From: Oryzias latipes
Lineage: Eukaryota > Chordata > Actinopteri > Beloniformes > Adrianichthyidae
NCBI RefSeq assembly: GCF_002234675.1
Contig: NC_019866.2
Coordinates: forward strand, 11,561,261 to 11,625,260
Reading direction: 5' to 3'
Length of the DNA stretch: 64,000 nucleotides
The notes under the pieces were generated by a model. It saw only the letters and a list, made by a program, of their open reading frames with translations. It did not search any database and was not told where the DNA came from. Each line of letters starts with the position of its first letter. Position 1 is the first letter of the stretch. Made by a program: the position numbers and the translations under genes. This document shows, piece after piece, positions 35,580 through 48,209 of the stretch.

Positions 35580-38500
35580 GAGTCGCTGTAGCTCTATAGA
35601 GTCATACATTTAGGATCCGTATATCCATTATTAGAATGAGGAAATTTCTGCAACTGTAGATAGTCCTCTATTAACTATTAATGGTATTTCATGACTTACT
35701 GTCAGCCATTTTCCTGATGAATGTTATGTAGTGTGAAAAAGAGTGAGAAAAACAGAGAGACAGAGAGGACAGAATCTCTTTCCTTCCCTGTGCATAAAAA
35801 GTTTTTTTTCTCATTAAGCAGCAGGGAATTTAATACACTCGTTCTGCCTCTGGTCTCCTACTTTGCACTGCAAAACACATTCACATACATCAAGTCAGTG
35901 CTGCCTCGGCACATATGAACACACGTTGGCCCACACATAACCGTCTTTTTATACCCCAAAGAGAGAGTGAACTGAGATAAATACACTTTCATGTAGTAAA
36001 CCCTGTGGGGGAAGAGCGAGGCTCACATATCCAGTGAGAATGGATCGATGCCAGAGGGCAGATTTTTGCTAATGTCTTCAGATAAAACAGATTTGCCACG
36101 TTTTTTTTTTTCTTTTTCTTTTTAATAAGAAGTTTTGAATTTGATGAAAGTTAAATGTACTTATTATAACAGACACATCTATCAGCTAACTCCAAGCTGC
36201 ATGTTAATGTCCAGAACTGCAGATGCTACTTTTGTATGGTGCCTTTCTTTTACCCCATCAAGAAAAAAACAATGCAGTCTCTGGATATTCATGCTTTCAT
36301 CTAATATTCTTAGCTTAAGACTTTTTTTCTCGTTTAATTTAATTTTTCCCAGGCCTGATATTCTATAGGAACTGATAGATTAATCATTTAAACTTAAAAA
36401 GGAGCCTGAAAGTCTGAAAAGAAGCCAGCATTGAGTTATTGTTGAAACCAATGATTTATTATGAAATCTACTTCAAAGTATTTAATCAGGCACTTTATAG
36501 TGGCACTGAAGGACAAACAATACCTACAAGTCACTTAATGCAAAAAGGTTTTTTAGAACACATTGACAATTAAAAAAAGCAAAGCAAATTATAAAAAACA
36601 ACATTACAGCTTTTTTCAAGTTTCCGTAAAGGAGAACAGAAAACAAAAGTAATTTCCAGTAAATCAAAATGAAACAAAAAAAGAAGCAGAAAAAGTAGGT
36701 ACTATGGAATATCGCTAATTGGATGAGGACGTTTGTCCATCATTTCAATAGAAAGTTATTTGGCATAAATGGAAAATAGTATAGTATTAATAGTATAGTA
36801 TTAATAGAAAAATACTTTTACTAGTATGCAGACATTAAAGATGCATTGGAAAAACTAAAATGTCAAAACTTAAACATCATCCATTCAGCGATGTCTCAGG
36901 GCACCTACTTTTTCCAGTTTCTTGTTGTGCTTCTTCTTTTCTTTTGATTCTTGAAAATTACTTTTGTTTTTCAAAATGTAAAATTTTTATTTTGTTTAAT
37001 TTTTGGGGGGGAATTGTGTTTTCGTTTCTGTAATTTGTTTGGATTTTTAAAATATGAAGTTATTTTTTATAACATTATAACTTTTTTCTAATTGTCATTG
37101 TGACCTCAATATGTTTCTGTGTTGAGTGATTTGTTGGCGTGGTTTGCACTTCAGGGCCACCATACTTCCTTCCCTTTTGTTTATTTGTTTCTGTGAAAAA
37201 TACCAAATATAATTGGGCAGATTTACTGGAATCCTATTGTATTTTTGCACTGGAAAGTTTACATCCAAAGAGCTTTATTGCTGAAGTGGCATACATGAAA
37301 AACTACACTGACTGCAGTAAACATTGGCTCTTTCAGTGAATAAATTCTACTCTCACATGATTGATAAATCCGTGTTAAGTGACTCAATCTGAATTATTGC
37401 AATTTTGGGTCAAAGTTATGATCAAATTTTTTGAGTTTATGAGCAATGACCTACATTAAATGTCAAAAATATGATAATTTAAACAGAAAAGGGACACTGA
37501 ATTTCAATCTAAATAAAATGTTAAATCTATTTTATCTGATTAGGTTTGTTGGAGGGCTGGAGCCTTTCCCAGTTGTCATTCAAAGTGAAGGTTGCACTGC
37601 TCTAAATTCTAACCAATAGCCTGCAGCACTGTCAACTTTCAAACATTACTTTACCAGAGTAAATCTATCCCACTCTTGGCTACTTGCGGGTACTTTACAA
37701 ACTAAAACATTTGCTCAAGCTTAATTTTCTTAATGGCCCTTATTGGTCCTCAACTGATAACCTTGAAATCTTTCATGCTAGGCCCGGGGCACACTGAGGA
37801 TGCTATATTGTGTTTTTGTCATCTGGAAATGGATGCACATAGTTGCCTGATATAATGGAGATGAATAGCTAAAGGGTCAATAACCAATAATCACTCAGTG
37901 AAGTCTTTACCCGGCTGTTTCATCAAGGCCGGGCTCGGCTGAATGTTACATTTGACTGAATGTCTAAACTATGTGCTTTAATTCTAATCAATATTGGTTA
38001 ATGACCACAGCAGGCTGGGATCATTAGCAGAAAATAATTGCAAAAAACAGTTCCTGCTTTAACCAGAGGAGCTTGTATCAAATCAATGTTGCCATGAAGT
38101 TTGTTCTGTAGGGCTCCTTTAGGAATTTTTTTTCAGATTTTTTTTTTTCATTTTTATTGTGCGGGACTAGTTTTCACCTAGGACGACCCTCTTAATCACA
38201 GCAATCAAGTGTCCCTTCCTCTTGCACGTGAGAGATTGTGTGTGAGAGCAGTCGTTGCCAAGAAATATTCTCTATTATGTAGGAACGCCCGCAAACTATA
38301 TTTTTTTCTTTGGTCTGATATTAAAAAGATAACGGCACATTGATCAATCAGACAGGAAAATTGTATTTTCTCTTGTATGCATCCTCCTCTGCCCTTTTTC
38401 CTCTCTGTCTCTCTTTAATAGCTCCAAAGTGTGTGTGTGCATATTTGAGTGTGTTTGCACAACCATTAGTGTGCATGTGTGCAAGTCAAGTTTATATTAG

Positions 38501-41500
38501 GCAGCAGCTTTAATCAGTGTTTGTGCCATAGAACCTGTAGTGTGTTCAACAAATGTGTCTTTATAATCAATCATGATGAGTATAAACACATGCAGCACAG
38601 TATTGTAACAATGTATTCAAGAATGTGCAAATTATTTAAGTTATTGCTTTTCTGTTGGCATTTTTTTTCAGACTGTGCTTTTCTACAAACTGACTTATTC
38701 GAGCGATCTTTTATCTCTCTTTATCTTAGTGTTGAAAACTCTGTTTTTTAAATTATTATACACAAGTTATGACAGCCTTGCTTCTTTAATGTTTTCCTCC
38801 TTATGAATGTATTGACTTTATAAAGGGTATGTATTTTTGTGCTGTGAGAAAATATGGGAAAAAGTATTGGCGATTATTTTTGAATAAATAAATAAATAAG
38901 AATTTGTCTAAAGATGAAAATCTTATAAGGCAGTGTGTCTTTGTTTGCAGACAAGTTTACTCTAAAATTCCTTTAATACTACAATAAATGCTACATATAA
39001 TATTATGCATGGTACTTCAAAGATCCTATCTGATGAGAATATGTGTTTTTGGTTTTTCTTAACAATTCATCATCATTTTTCTCATGATAGAGATCATTTA
39101 TAAAGAAATTTAAGCATAAAATTGCATTTCCAAGTATGTATTTCTTTATTCAAATTGTTGTGAATCAGGAGCAGACAAAAAAATGCTGTTTAAAAATGTT
39201 TGTAGGTGTGACGTGGAACCTACTACAGCAAGCCACAAGCTTCCTCGATCAATCCTGATGCATCCAATTGCAGACAAAAAGATCCATCTACGTCTTTGTT
39301 TTCTTCGTCCGAGCTGGCATCTGGCTCATACAGTACTGCTGGATAGCTCCATTATTGCTCGCCATTTTTGTTGCGCCGGTAATGTTAGTTTGGGGGTGAG
39401 AGCGGCTGAAAGGTAACAGGAGATAAACAGATGGATGACGTCAAAAGACCGCTGGGAACATTTTGACAATAGATGAAAGCATGACCGGGATCGAATTTTA
39501 AACCAAAATGTTAAGATTTATTGTGTGTTTTTTTTAATTCAAAATATTGTGTCAGTTTTCCAGAATATCTGGTTTAATTACTTTGAAGAAATGAGAATTT
39601 AAACAAAGGAACTGACACTTTTTAATTAAAACTCAGACAGCACAAGTAAAACTTATGTAACCACCAGCTCATCAGCTGTAGGAAAACTAAAAAGTGTGAA
39701 TCCTCATGTCCAATAACACATGTCTATCCAAGAACCCTTTGCAGGCTGAGGCAGAAAAAGCATTTAGAGGTGAGAAGCAGTAACAAGTTAAATTCAGTTT
39801 GCTCTATTGTAGGCAGGGGACTTCAGAGACCACAGAGTGCAACTTCGGTGGCCTTTTGGATTGGGGCTCAGCTGGGAAGTGTGAGCATCTAATCCAATGT
39901 TAAACAAGCTGTCGTTGCCCCAAACCTCATAACTCACCTCCCAAAGATGAGTTGACTGTACTTTAAAGTGCTCACTTGTTGCACTCATTTGCAGCAGTCA
40001 AATGATCTTCTGAATTCAAACAACTCTCATGGCACCACTATGATGCACGCTCTTCAAAAGTGTGCAGCCCCTGAAAATTACACCTTATGTTTTCTGCTGT
40101 AAAAATATCCCCTCAGTTTTGCAAAGGCCATGTTGTTCTCTGGCACAAAACCAGTGTTTATCATAACATATCATATTTCTACTGAGTCATCAGTTCAAAG
40201 TGTTATAAAGAAAGCGGCTCATTTTTCCACCATGACAACCAAGTTATGGAACAGAACATAACAGCCTTTTTTTTTATTTTACACAAAAGCCGAGCTACAT
40301 ATGCCATCAATGCACATCTCTGTAATGCGCTGGACCTAACCAAGGTCATTTTGCCACAATCACGCGAATTTGCAGCTTGCATGCTGGTGGGAAAACGTCA
40401 GAGAGGCAACAACACAGAGGTGTCTAGAATGTACATTACTACATCACTGCACAACATGTAGGTAATGTTACCTCAAGCGATGTGAATACCCTGAATCTGG
40501 GGGGATTCCTTTTTGGGGATTATTTTACAAGATGGTTTCTTGATTCTTGTGTGCTAATTTCAAGGAATTAGCATGCTATCTCACAGTTTTAGCCTAATCT
40601 TTATATATTTTTTAATGTTTTTTTCAGAACAAAAGCCTCTGACATTTCATCTAAAAAGAGGTTGTTCTCCCGAAATTGACTTTTACAATTTTGGCAAAGT
40701 GTAACAGTCTAATTTTAGTCTTTATTTGTCAAATAGTTATTAGCCTTTTTTGGAATGTAGTGTGCGTCCGTGTTCATTAATCTAACACAAAGTAGTTGAG
40801 GCATCTTAGCATTAATGACAAAATGTATCAGCCCCTGGTAGATGGTGACTGACAGTGACAGCTGAGCAAAAATATAAAAACTAAAATGAAGCAAAGAAAC
40901 GAAAAAATATCATGTAAGAATATAACTAAACTTCAAGAAAATGTCATGAACAACATCTTCATCAACAAAGCAGTTAAATTAACCGCATAATGTAACATTA
41001 CAGTGAAAGATGAGGCTGCTACTTGTTTGCTAAATTAATCATTTGCTGACAAAGTCAGTAACAAAGTATCATCCCCCATATGCAGTGCTCTGGCTTAAAA
41101 GAGTTAATAAATTGTTTTTAAGTAAAAAAAAGAAAAGTTTTATTAAGAGTAGTGAAGCCTTTAACACAAACATCAAACAAGCAAACTTAAAAAGCATCAC
41201 TGAGAGCTCACATGATATGCTGGGATGAGATAAATAACATTTTTATGAAATTTCAGCCAAGTTGCAATTCAGATCAAATAGAAGATATTGAATTTGAGGA
41301 GAGAAAAATGTTTTTTACAGTTTTTTGATGGAATCAGGAGCCACGTCATTTGTATTGTGTTAATCTTACACCTCATGCCTGTTATTTTGTTACTCTTGAA
41401 TCAAACGATTCTCCAGATATTTTTTCCCAAAAGTGCAGCATAGTTTTTATTTTTTTAGAAGCTTAATTGGAAGATTTGATGTGGCTCTTTTTTTAAATAG

Positions 41501-44368
41501 AGGAGATGAACAGACATGAGAACTTGATCCATTAGACTGTTATCAAAAGATTGTGGCTTTTAGTAATTAAAAAATGTAAATGAGTAAACATTTAATCTTA
41601 GAATTTATTTAAGAATCAAGATTATCATAGAGTTAATATTTGACAGAAGTTCCCTGAAAAGAGATAAGTGAGAGTGCGGACTGACTCAGCCGCTGTTAGA
41701 ACAAGTGAGAAAGACAGACCATTTGACGAGGAAATGCACTCAAGAGACTTTGTTCTGGTAAAAATCACCTGATGACTGGGCGCGTTCACAGGAACATCCA
41801 ACAAATCTCTCTCAAACTCATTATCACACAGACTTTCAACACCTGCACATCATGCAAATTAAAGCATGCTACTTTCTCCCAGCATAGTTTAAAATGAACA
41901 AAAGGGATCAATGTGTCTCTCTTAACTGCACAACCTGGCTCTAGCCTTTTTCAATCAGCCCACATCAGTCAGGATTAGCAGGAGCTGAGGATACTGTCAT
42001 TTTCACGTCACTGAAATATAAAATGGGTTCTTCTGATGAATACCCTGTCAGCCTCAGAGCACATGAGGCTCAGGCTTCACTCAGGTGCAGTCCCAGAAAG
42101 AGAAAAGTAACGAGGAATGGGATAATGGAGCAGAAATATATTCTTTTCTGTAATTCTTTGGTGTTGGGTTGCTGCAGGGGAACCAAACACAGAGAGGTTA
42201 CCACTGATCTGAAGAGTGTGTAGTCCATGCACAAGCAAAGATCTTTCCTTTCTTGATGTAATGTGCCTCAGGCTGATGTATTGTTATGTAATTCCAGTTA
42301 TGGAAAGACAGGGACATGTGTTTTTAAATAGTTTGCCCTCATTCATTTTCACACGGCAGAGCTGTACCTGACTGTAGTGGACCGAGCAGTAAAAGACAAG
42401 GACAGCAAAATAGTTTTATCAAAAATTTTCTAATTTATTTTACAAAGGTGTAGATGGGCAAAAATGGGCCCTTAAAAGAGGTCAAAGTAACAAAATTAAC
42501 TCAAGCTTTTAAATGTAACAGAGGACAACTGAACAAACAAACTTAATCAAACTGACCTCCCTAATTGGAAACACAAGGGAACATATATAGTGGCTGATCA
42601 AACCAACTAGACACACAAGGGGGAACTTAAAATGACTAAGACAAAATACATCAAACAAACTAAACTAAAGTCCAACCTATAGTAAATTAACATACACAAA
42701 TGAATGAAAATAAAGAACATCAAAATAGAAACTAAAGTAAAGAAACACAAAGAGTTCCTTGTCCACTGGGTGATGGTTCAGTCCAATTAGCTGCCTGCTG
42801 AATATAAGGCCTCTGCTGACTGGGATGCATTCTTGTGTCAGGCCTGACTTGATTGTTCCAGCAGCAGATGGCAGCAGCAGCAACAATGTTCCCTTTTGCA
42901 CTGGTAACTCAAACAAAACATCAAATTAATAAAGCAAATTATAATAAAGTAAACTGAAACATGTTGATAAACTTTATGATCAAATGTGTGTTATTTTTGA
43001 AAAAGAAATCTAAAAGTATATGCAAACAAATAAAGTGAACAGATATATGTAGGGTGTGGTGCAGGAGGTTACTGCCCTGATGGTGTGGCAGCGTAGGCAG
43101 CCATCACACTGACAAAAGCTTGACGTGTAAATCATCCCGAGTTACAAGTCTCTATCAAAAGTTCCACTTGAGCTGTCTCATTTGCAGGATCGCTGTGTTG
43201 TGATTCATGGATTTGCTGCACTTAAAGTCTTTGCTGATGTTATCTGGAAAATCTGTTCTGCTTTAAATGATCCTCTTTTCTCACTCTCTCTGGAGTCATC
43301 TCCCTTACAATGAAGTTGAGTCAAAGTTTATGTCTGATTTATGGCAGAAATAAGTCCTGATAACTTGGATTTCAAGTCCTTTAAAACTCTGTGATTTTAG
43401 ACCCAATCCGATGAACTGACTGCACCTATTTAGAGACACTGACAGTAAATCTTTCTACAGCTTAGATTTACTTTCTTTATTATCTTTTCAAACAGGCTCT
43501 GTGAGAAGGTAGTCAACGCCTCTTTGCACTTGCAAGAAAAAAGGTGCAAATTTTGTTAAACCTGTTTTTGTTGCACCTTTGTGATCCCTTTTTCCTCTTC
43601 TTGGGCTGTGTGAATACACATCTCTCAGAAAAATTCCAGTTCTTGGCTATGTGTTATGTATCAGCAGACCCTCAGCTAAACCTTCAATTTTTTTGTTCTT
43701 GTAAAAAGAAAACCAACTAATTTAGAGTCCTTTTGTGTGTGCATAAGTCTTGATGTCCTCCGGATCGACATCTCAGTCACATTAGGTTTAATACCCAATT
43801 TTCCTGTTTTTAAGATTTTGTTTTAGGTTTCAAACTAGTTATGGAGTCATTTCAGTAGAAATATGTTTTCATGAGTGTAAGAATACAAAACACAAGTTTG
43901 GCTTCTGATTTCTACAAATATGTGTGAGACAGATAAGGAGATGGGAATGATTCATGGCATCCCAAGCTCAGAGATCAAGGGTAGAAAGCTGCTCTGATGC
44001 AGCAGCTGGGAGTTTCAGATTTAAGAGCTCCTGTCTATCCATAAATTTTTGGAATCTTAGACACTTGTTTTACCACTTAATGTTTACTTTGCTTTTACTA
44101 GAAGGTTTCTCTGAAGCTTGAGAGGGCCGTCATGAGCAAAAGCGTCCCAATTCTCAAAGGAAATTTGACAAAATCTTTCTATAGAGTGTTAATGTATATA
44201 CAAGACAGCCAGATAATTTTATTATTTTTTTAACTTAAGTCAGAAGTTCTACCAATAGAAATGAAAGAGAAAACTGTTTAATTAAAAGAGAAGAGTATTG
44301 ATATATTTTCTACAAGTAAGCAAACATATAAGTCTATGCTGTGTTAGACAGAGCTAATATTCTATTTT
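35580..44368. other. 8.8-kb gene-free, A/T-rich stretch
   Basis: Only short reading frames occur and none has a recognisable domain or good splice context. One inverted-repeat element lies at 39017-39500. The segment at about 37,860-38,090 is less A/T-skewed, with repeated TAAT/ATTA and CAAT-type words, and could be a regulatory element; that is speculation from composition. Confidence 0.45.
39017..39500 (+). mobile_element. short inverted-repeat DNA element, copy 3
   Basis: This is a worn copy of the element at 33257-33660 and 13571-14018. It has the TTGTGAATCAGGAGC block at about 39160, the CTGCTGGATAG...CGCCATTTTTGTTGCG block at 39335-39375 and GGTAATGTTAGTTTGGGGGTG following. Its ends (TCAAAGATCC and GATCGAATTTTAA) are mutated versions of the inverted repeats. 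No coding capacity. Confidence 0.7.
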
Positions 44369-44383
44369 ATTCTTGTGCAGATT
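44369..44383 (+). repeat. target-site duplication, left copy (ATTCTTGTGCAGATT)
   Basis: These 15 bases are repeated exactly at 47515-47529 and bracket the RTE element. Confidence 0.9.
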
Positions 44384-47300
44384 CTAGATCTAGCCACAGG
44401 GGTTGCAAGCCAGTTGCCTCTGTGCCGGTCCCAAGCCCGGATAAATAGAGAGGGTTGCGTCAGGAAGGGCATCCGGCGTAAAAATTGCCAAAATAACCAT
44501 GCGAATCATCCACAACACTTTAGACATACCGGATCGGTCGAGGCCCGGGTTAACAACGACCGCCACCGATGCTGTTAACCTACAGGGTGTCGGTGGAAAT
44601 TTGACTACTGTTGGTCGAAGAAGGAGGGGAGGCAGAAGGGCCCGTGGCCAGAGAGAGAAGGGAAAAGGCAGGAACATAGGTTTGAGAATAGGGACTCTTA
44701 ACGTTGGCACAATGACAGGGAAAGGCAGAGAGCTGGCAGACATGATGGAGAGAAGGAAGGTAGATGTACTGTGTGTGCAGGAGACAAGGTGGAAGGGCAG
44801 CAAGGCACGTAGTATTGGAGGAGGATACAAACTGTTCTATCATGGTGTTGATAGGAAGAGAAACGGGGTAGGAGTGATTCTGAAGGGGGAGTTTGTAAAC
44901 AGTGTTCTAGAGGTGAAAAGAGTCTCAGACAGGATGATGAGCTTAAAGTTAGAAATCGAAGGGGTGATGGTGAATGTAGTCAGTGGGTATGCGCCACAGG
45001 TTGGCTGTGAGTTAGAAGTGAAGGAGAGATTCTGGAGTGAGTTGGATGAGGTCATACAGAGTTTCCCCAGAGGAGAGAGAGTTGTTATTGGAGCAGACTT
45101 TAATGGGCATGTTGGTGAGGGCAATAGAGGTGATGAGGAGGTGATGGGCAGGTTTGGTGTGAAGGAAAGGAATCTGGAGGGACAGATGGTGGTGGACTTT
45201 GCGAAGAGGATGGAAATGGCTGTAGTCAACACTTACTTCCAGAAGAGAGAGGAACATAGAGTGACATACAGAAGTGGAGGTAGGAGTACCCAGGTGGACT
45301 ACATCCTATGTAGACGAGGCCATTTGAGAGAGGTTATTGACTGCAAAGTGGTGGTAGGAGAGAGTGTAGCCAGACAGCACCGCATGGTGGTGTGTAAGAT
45401 GACTCTGGAGGTCAGGAAGAAGAAGAGAGGGAAAACAGAAAAGAAGACCAAGTGGTGGAAGCTACAGAATGAAGAAACTTGTGAGGAATTTAGGCAGAAG
45501 TTGAGACAGGGTCTGGGTGGTCAGGATGAGCTTCCAGATGACTGGGAAACTACAGCAGAAATTATCAGGGAAACAGGTAGGAAGGTGCTAGGTGTGTCAT
45601 CTGGAAAGAGGAAAGACGGTAAAGAGACTTGGTGGTGGAATGAGGAAGTACAGGAATGCGTCCAGAGGAAGAGGTTGGCTAAAAAGAAGTGGGATGTAGA
45701 AAGGACTGAGGAAGGTAGACAGGAGTACAAGGAAGCGCAGCGTAGAGTGAAGAGAGAGGTGGCAAAGGCCAAACAGAAGGCTTACGATGAGCTATATGAC
45801 AGGTTAGACACAAAGGAAGGAGAGAAGGACTTGTACAGGCTAGCCAGACAGAGAGACAGAGATGGGAAGGACGTGCAACAGATAAGGGTGATTAAGGACA
45901 GAGATGGAAAGGTGCTAACAACCCAGGAGAGTGTACAGAAAAGATGGAAGGAGTATTTTGAGGAGCTGATGAACGTGGAAAATGACAGGGAAAGAAGGGA
46001 GGAAGATGTGGTTGTTGTGGAGCAGGAAGTAGCAGAGATTGGAAAGGATGAGGTTAGGAAGGCTCTGAAAAGGATGAAGAGCGGAAAGGCCGTTGGTCCT
46101 GATGACGTTCCTGTGGAGGTATGGAAGTGCTTAGGAGAGGCAGCAGTGGAATTTCTAACAAGGTTGTTCAATAGGATTTTAGAGAGTGAGAAGATGCCTG
46201 AGGAATGGAGGAGAAGCGTTCTGGTTCCGATCTTTAAGAACAAGGGTGACACGCAGAACTGCAGCAACTATAGAGGAATAAAGTTGATGAGCCACACAAT
46301 GAAGCTGTGGGAAAGAGTAGTGGAAGCCAGGCATAGGAAGAAGGTGGAGATCTGTGAGCAGCAGTATGGTTTCATGCCCCGTAAGAGCACCACTGATGCC
46401 ATTTTTGCTTTGAGAATGTTGATGGAAAAGTACAGAGAAGGTCAGAAGGAGCTGCATTGTGTGTTCGTAGATTTAGAGAAGGCGTATGACAGGGTGCCGA
46501 GGGAGGAGCTGTGGTACTGTATGAGGTCGTCTGGAGTGGCAGAGAAGTATGTCAGAGTAGTTCAGGACATGTATGAGAGAAGTATGACGGTGGTGAGATG
46601 TGCTGTAGGTCAGACAGAGGAGTTCAAGGTGGAGGTGGGACTACACCAAGGATCAGCTTTGAGTCCTTTTTTGTTTGCTATGCTGATGGACAGGCTGACA
46701 GATGAGGTAAGACAGGAATCTCCCTGGACAATGATGTTTGCGGATGACATTGTAATTTGCAGTGAGAGTAGAGAGCAGGTGGAGGAACAGCTAGAGAGGT
46801 GGAGGTTTGCTCTGGAAAGAAGAGGCATGAAGGTCAGTCGTAGTAAGACAGAATACATGTGTCTGAACGAGAGGGATCAAGGTAGAAGCGTTAGGTTACA
46901 GGGGGCTGAGGTGAAGAAGGTGCAGGAGTTTAAGTACTTGGGGTCAACAGTTCAGTGTGATGGGGAGTGTGGAAAAGAGGTGAAGAGGCGAGTGCAGGCA
47001 GGTTGGAGCGGTTGGAGGAAAGTGTCAGGAGTGTTGTGTGACAGAAGAGTGCCAGCAAGACTCAAAGGAAAGGTGTACAAGACAGTGGTGAGACCAGCTC
47101 TGCTCTATGGGTTAGAGACGGTAGCAGTGAGACAGAGACAAGAGGCTGAGATGGAGGTAGCGGAGATGAAGATGTTGAGGTTCTCCTTAGGAGTGACCAG
47201 GTTAGACAGGATAAGGAACGAGTACATCAGAGGGACGGCTCATGTTGCCTGTGTTAGCGACAAAGTCAGAGAAGCCAGACTGAGATGGTTTGGACATGTT

Positions 47301-47514
47301 CAGAGGAGGGATAGTGGATATATTGGTAGAAGGATGTTGGAGATGGAGCTGCCTGGCAGGAGGGCAAGAGGACGGCCAAAGAGGAGATACATGGATGTCT
47401 TAACAGAGGACATGAAGTTGGCTAATGTTAGGGTAGAAGATGTCCATGATAGAGTGAGGTGGAAAAGGATGATTCGCTGTGGCGACCCCTGATGGGAAAA
47501 GCCGAAAGAGAAAG
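44384..47514 (+). mobile_element. complete RTE-clade non-LTR retrotransposon (3.13 kb)
   Basis: The element is defined by the perfect 15-bp duplications on both sides. It has a 115-bp leader, one long reading frame and a 3' untranslated region of only 22 bp, ending GAAAGAGAAAG. A very short 3' end with a simple A/G tail and a single endonuclease-reverse transcriptase protein are typical of the RTE clade. The leader contains a GGAAGGGCATCCGGCGTAAAA-type stretch that I recall as common in fish genomes. Perfect flanks and an unbroken frame point to a recent insertion. Confidence 0.9.
44499..47492 (+). CDS. RTE endonuclease-reverse transcriptase (997 aa, intact)
   Basis: This single protein would nick the target and copy the element's RNA into the genome. 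The start ATG (ACCATGC) is the first in frame after an upstream stop at 44442. Order: a basic Arg/Gly-rich N-terminus (about 40-58), an AP-endonuclease domain (about 60-300) with IGTLNVGTM, VQETRW (Glu95), GADFNG (199-204), VDYIL (267-271) and a final RQH (292-294) where the family consensus is SDH, then a charged linker. The reverse-transcriptase domain (about 540-830) has DLEKAYDRVP (motif A, Asp658), GLHQGSALSP (motif B), FADDIV (motif C, 747-752) and FKYLGS. A C-terminal region with RWFGHVQRR and RRARGRPKRR follows. There is no frameshift or internal stop. Long frames on the opposite strand are shadows. Confidence 0.93.
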   Translation: MRIIHNTLDIPDRSRPGLTTTATDAVNLQGVGGNLTTVGRRRRGGRRARGQREKGKGRNIGLRIGTLNVGTMTGKGRELADMMERRKVDVLCVQETRWKGSKARSIGGGYKLFYHGVDRKRNGVGVILKGEFVNSVLEVKRVSDRMMSLKLEIEGVMVNVVSGYAPQVGCELEVKERFWSELDEVIQSFPRGERVVIGADFNGHVGEGNRGDEEVMGRFGVKERNLEGQMVVDFAKRMEMAVVNTYFQKREEHRVTYRSGGRSTQVDYILCRRGHLREVIDCKVVVGESVARQHRMVVCKMTLEVRKKKRGKTEKKTKWWKLQNEETCEEFRQKLRQGLGGQDELPDDWETTAEIIRETGRKVLGVSSGKRKDGKETWWWNEEVQECVQRKRLAKKKWDVERTEEGRQEYKEAQRRVKREVAKAKQKAYDELYDRLDTKEGEKDLYRLARQRDRDGKDVQQIRVIKDRDGKVLTTQESVQKRWKEYFEELMNVENDRERREEDVVVVEQEVAEIGKDEVRKALKRMKSGKAVGPDDVPVEVWKCLGEAAVEFLTRLFNRILESEKMPEEWRRSVLVPIFKNKGDTQNCSNYRGIKLMSHTMKLWERVVEARHRKKVEICEQQYGFMPRKSTTDAIFALRMLMEKYREGQKELHCVFVDLEKAYDRVPREELWYCMRSSGVAEKYVRVVQDMYERSMTVVRCAVGQTEEFKVEVGLHQGSALSPFLFAMLMDRLTDEVRQESPWTMMFADDIVICSESREQVEEQLERWRFALERRGMKVSRSKTEYMCLNERDQGRSVRLQGAEVKKVQEFKYLGSTVQCDGECGKEVKRRVQAGWSGWRKVSGVLCDRRVPARLKGKVYKTVVRPALLYGLETVAVRQRQEAEMEVAEMKMLRFSLGVTRLDRIRNEYIRGTAHVACVSDKVREARLRWFGHVQRRDSGYIGRRMLEMELPGRRARGRPKRRYMDVLTEDMKLANVRVEDVHDRVRWKRMIRCGDP

Positions 47515-47529
47515 ATTCTTGTGCAGATT
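47515..47529 (+). repeat. target-site duplication, right copy
   Basis: Exact repeat of 44369-44383, directly after the RTE tail. Confidence 0.9.
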
Positions 47530-48002
47530 TATTGAATTGGTTCTTTCTCTTTTATGAAAGTTAAACTGATTGTTGTTTTGCAAACATGAGAATTGGAAAA
47601 CTTTATAATTTCTTTGCAGAAAATTTTAGAGTTAATGGTGTTCTGGCTGCTGTATTTTTGTGTCTCCGTCTGTATTACAAAATGGAAAGCAGTCTAAGAA
47701 CCATTTACAGCTCGTAACCCTCAGCAAGCCACTCCTTTATTGAGAGGTACAGCCTTCAACTTTAAAGTAAAAAAGTTAACAACTTTTGGTTTCATTTGAC
47801 CAAGTAAGTGTTAAGTAGTATTTTAAACTGTTACACTATTTAAAAACCTATTATTAGATACATTTATTAACTCTTTCTAAAAAAAATACTTGATTGAAAA
47901 TTGTTTAAAGTCAAAACAATATGCTTGGCAGGGACACCGAAATCAAAAGCTTGATTGACAAACCCTTTGCTGAACGTTTAGTGAGGTGTTGGTTTTGTGT
48001 AA

Positions 48003-48205
48003 CCCTTGTGCTATCCTAGGCACTTTAACATTGGGAGTTGGGTCATCTAGACCCACTAAACAGTGTGCTGAACTTTTTTCTTCAATGATTTGTGATCTTC
48101 ACTGGTGTCCATGGATTACATGAAATCTTTCCACCTTTATCCACCTTTGTCATGGTAGGAAGAACACGTCAATGGTCATCTTGACCCCATTGGATAGCAC
48201 AAGGG
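48003..48205 (-). mobile_element. short TTAA-flanked inverted-repeat element, piggyBac-like, copy 2
   Basis: The 203-bp element has well-kept 14-bp ends, CCCTTGTGCTATCC and GGATAGCACAAGGG, with GTAA on the left and TTAA on the right as the target. It matches 16729-16922 in reverse orientation. It encodes nothing and would depend on a transposase from elsewhere. Confidence 0.82.
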
Positions 48206-48209
48206 TTAA

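Noticed and set aside
44390-46858. several long minus-strand frames (80-160 codons)
   Set aside because: They are antisense to the RTE protein frame and share its codon-driven lack of stops.
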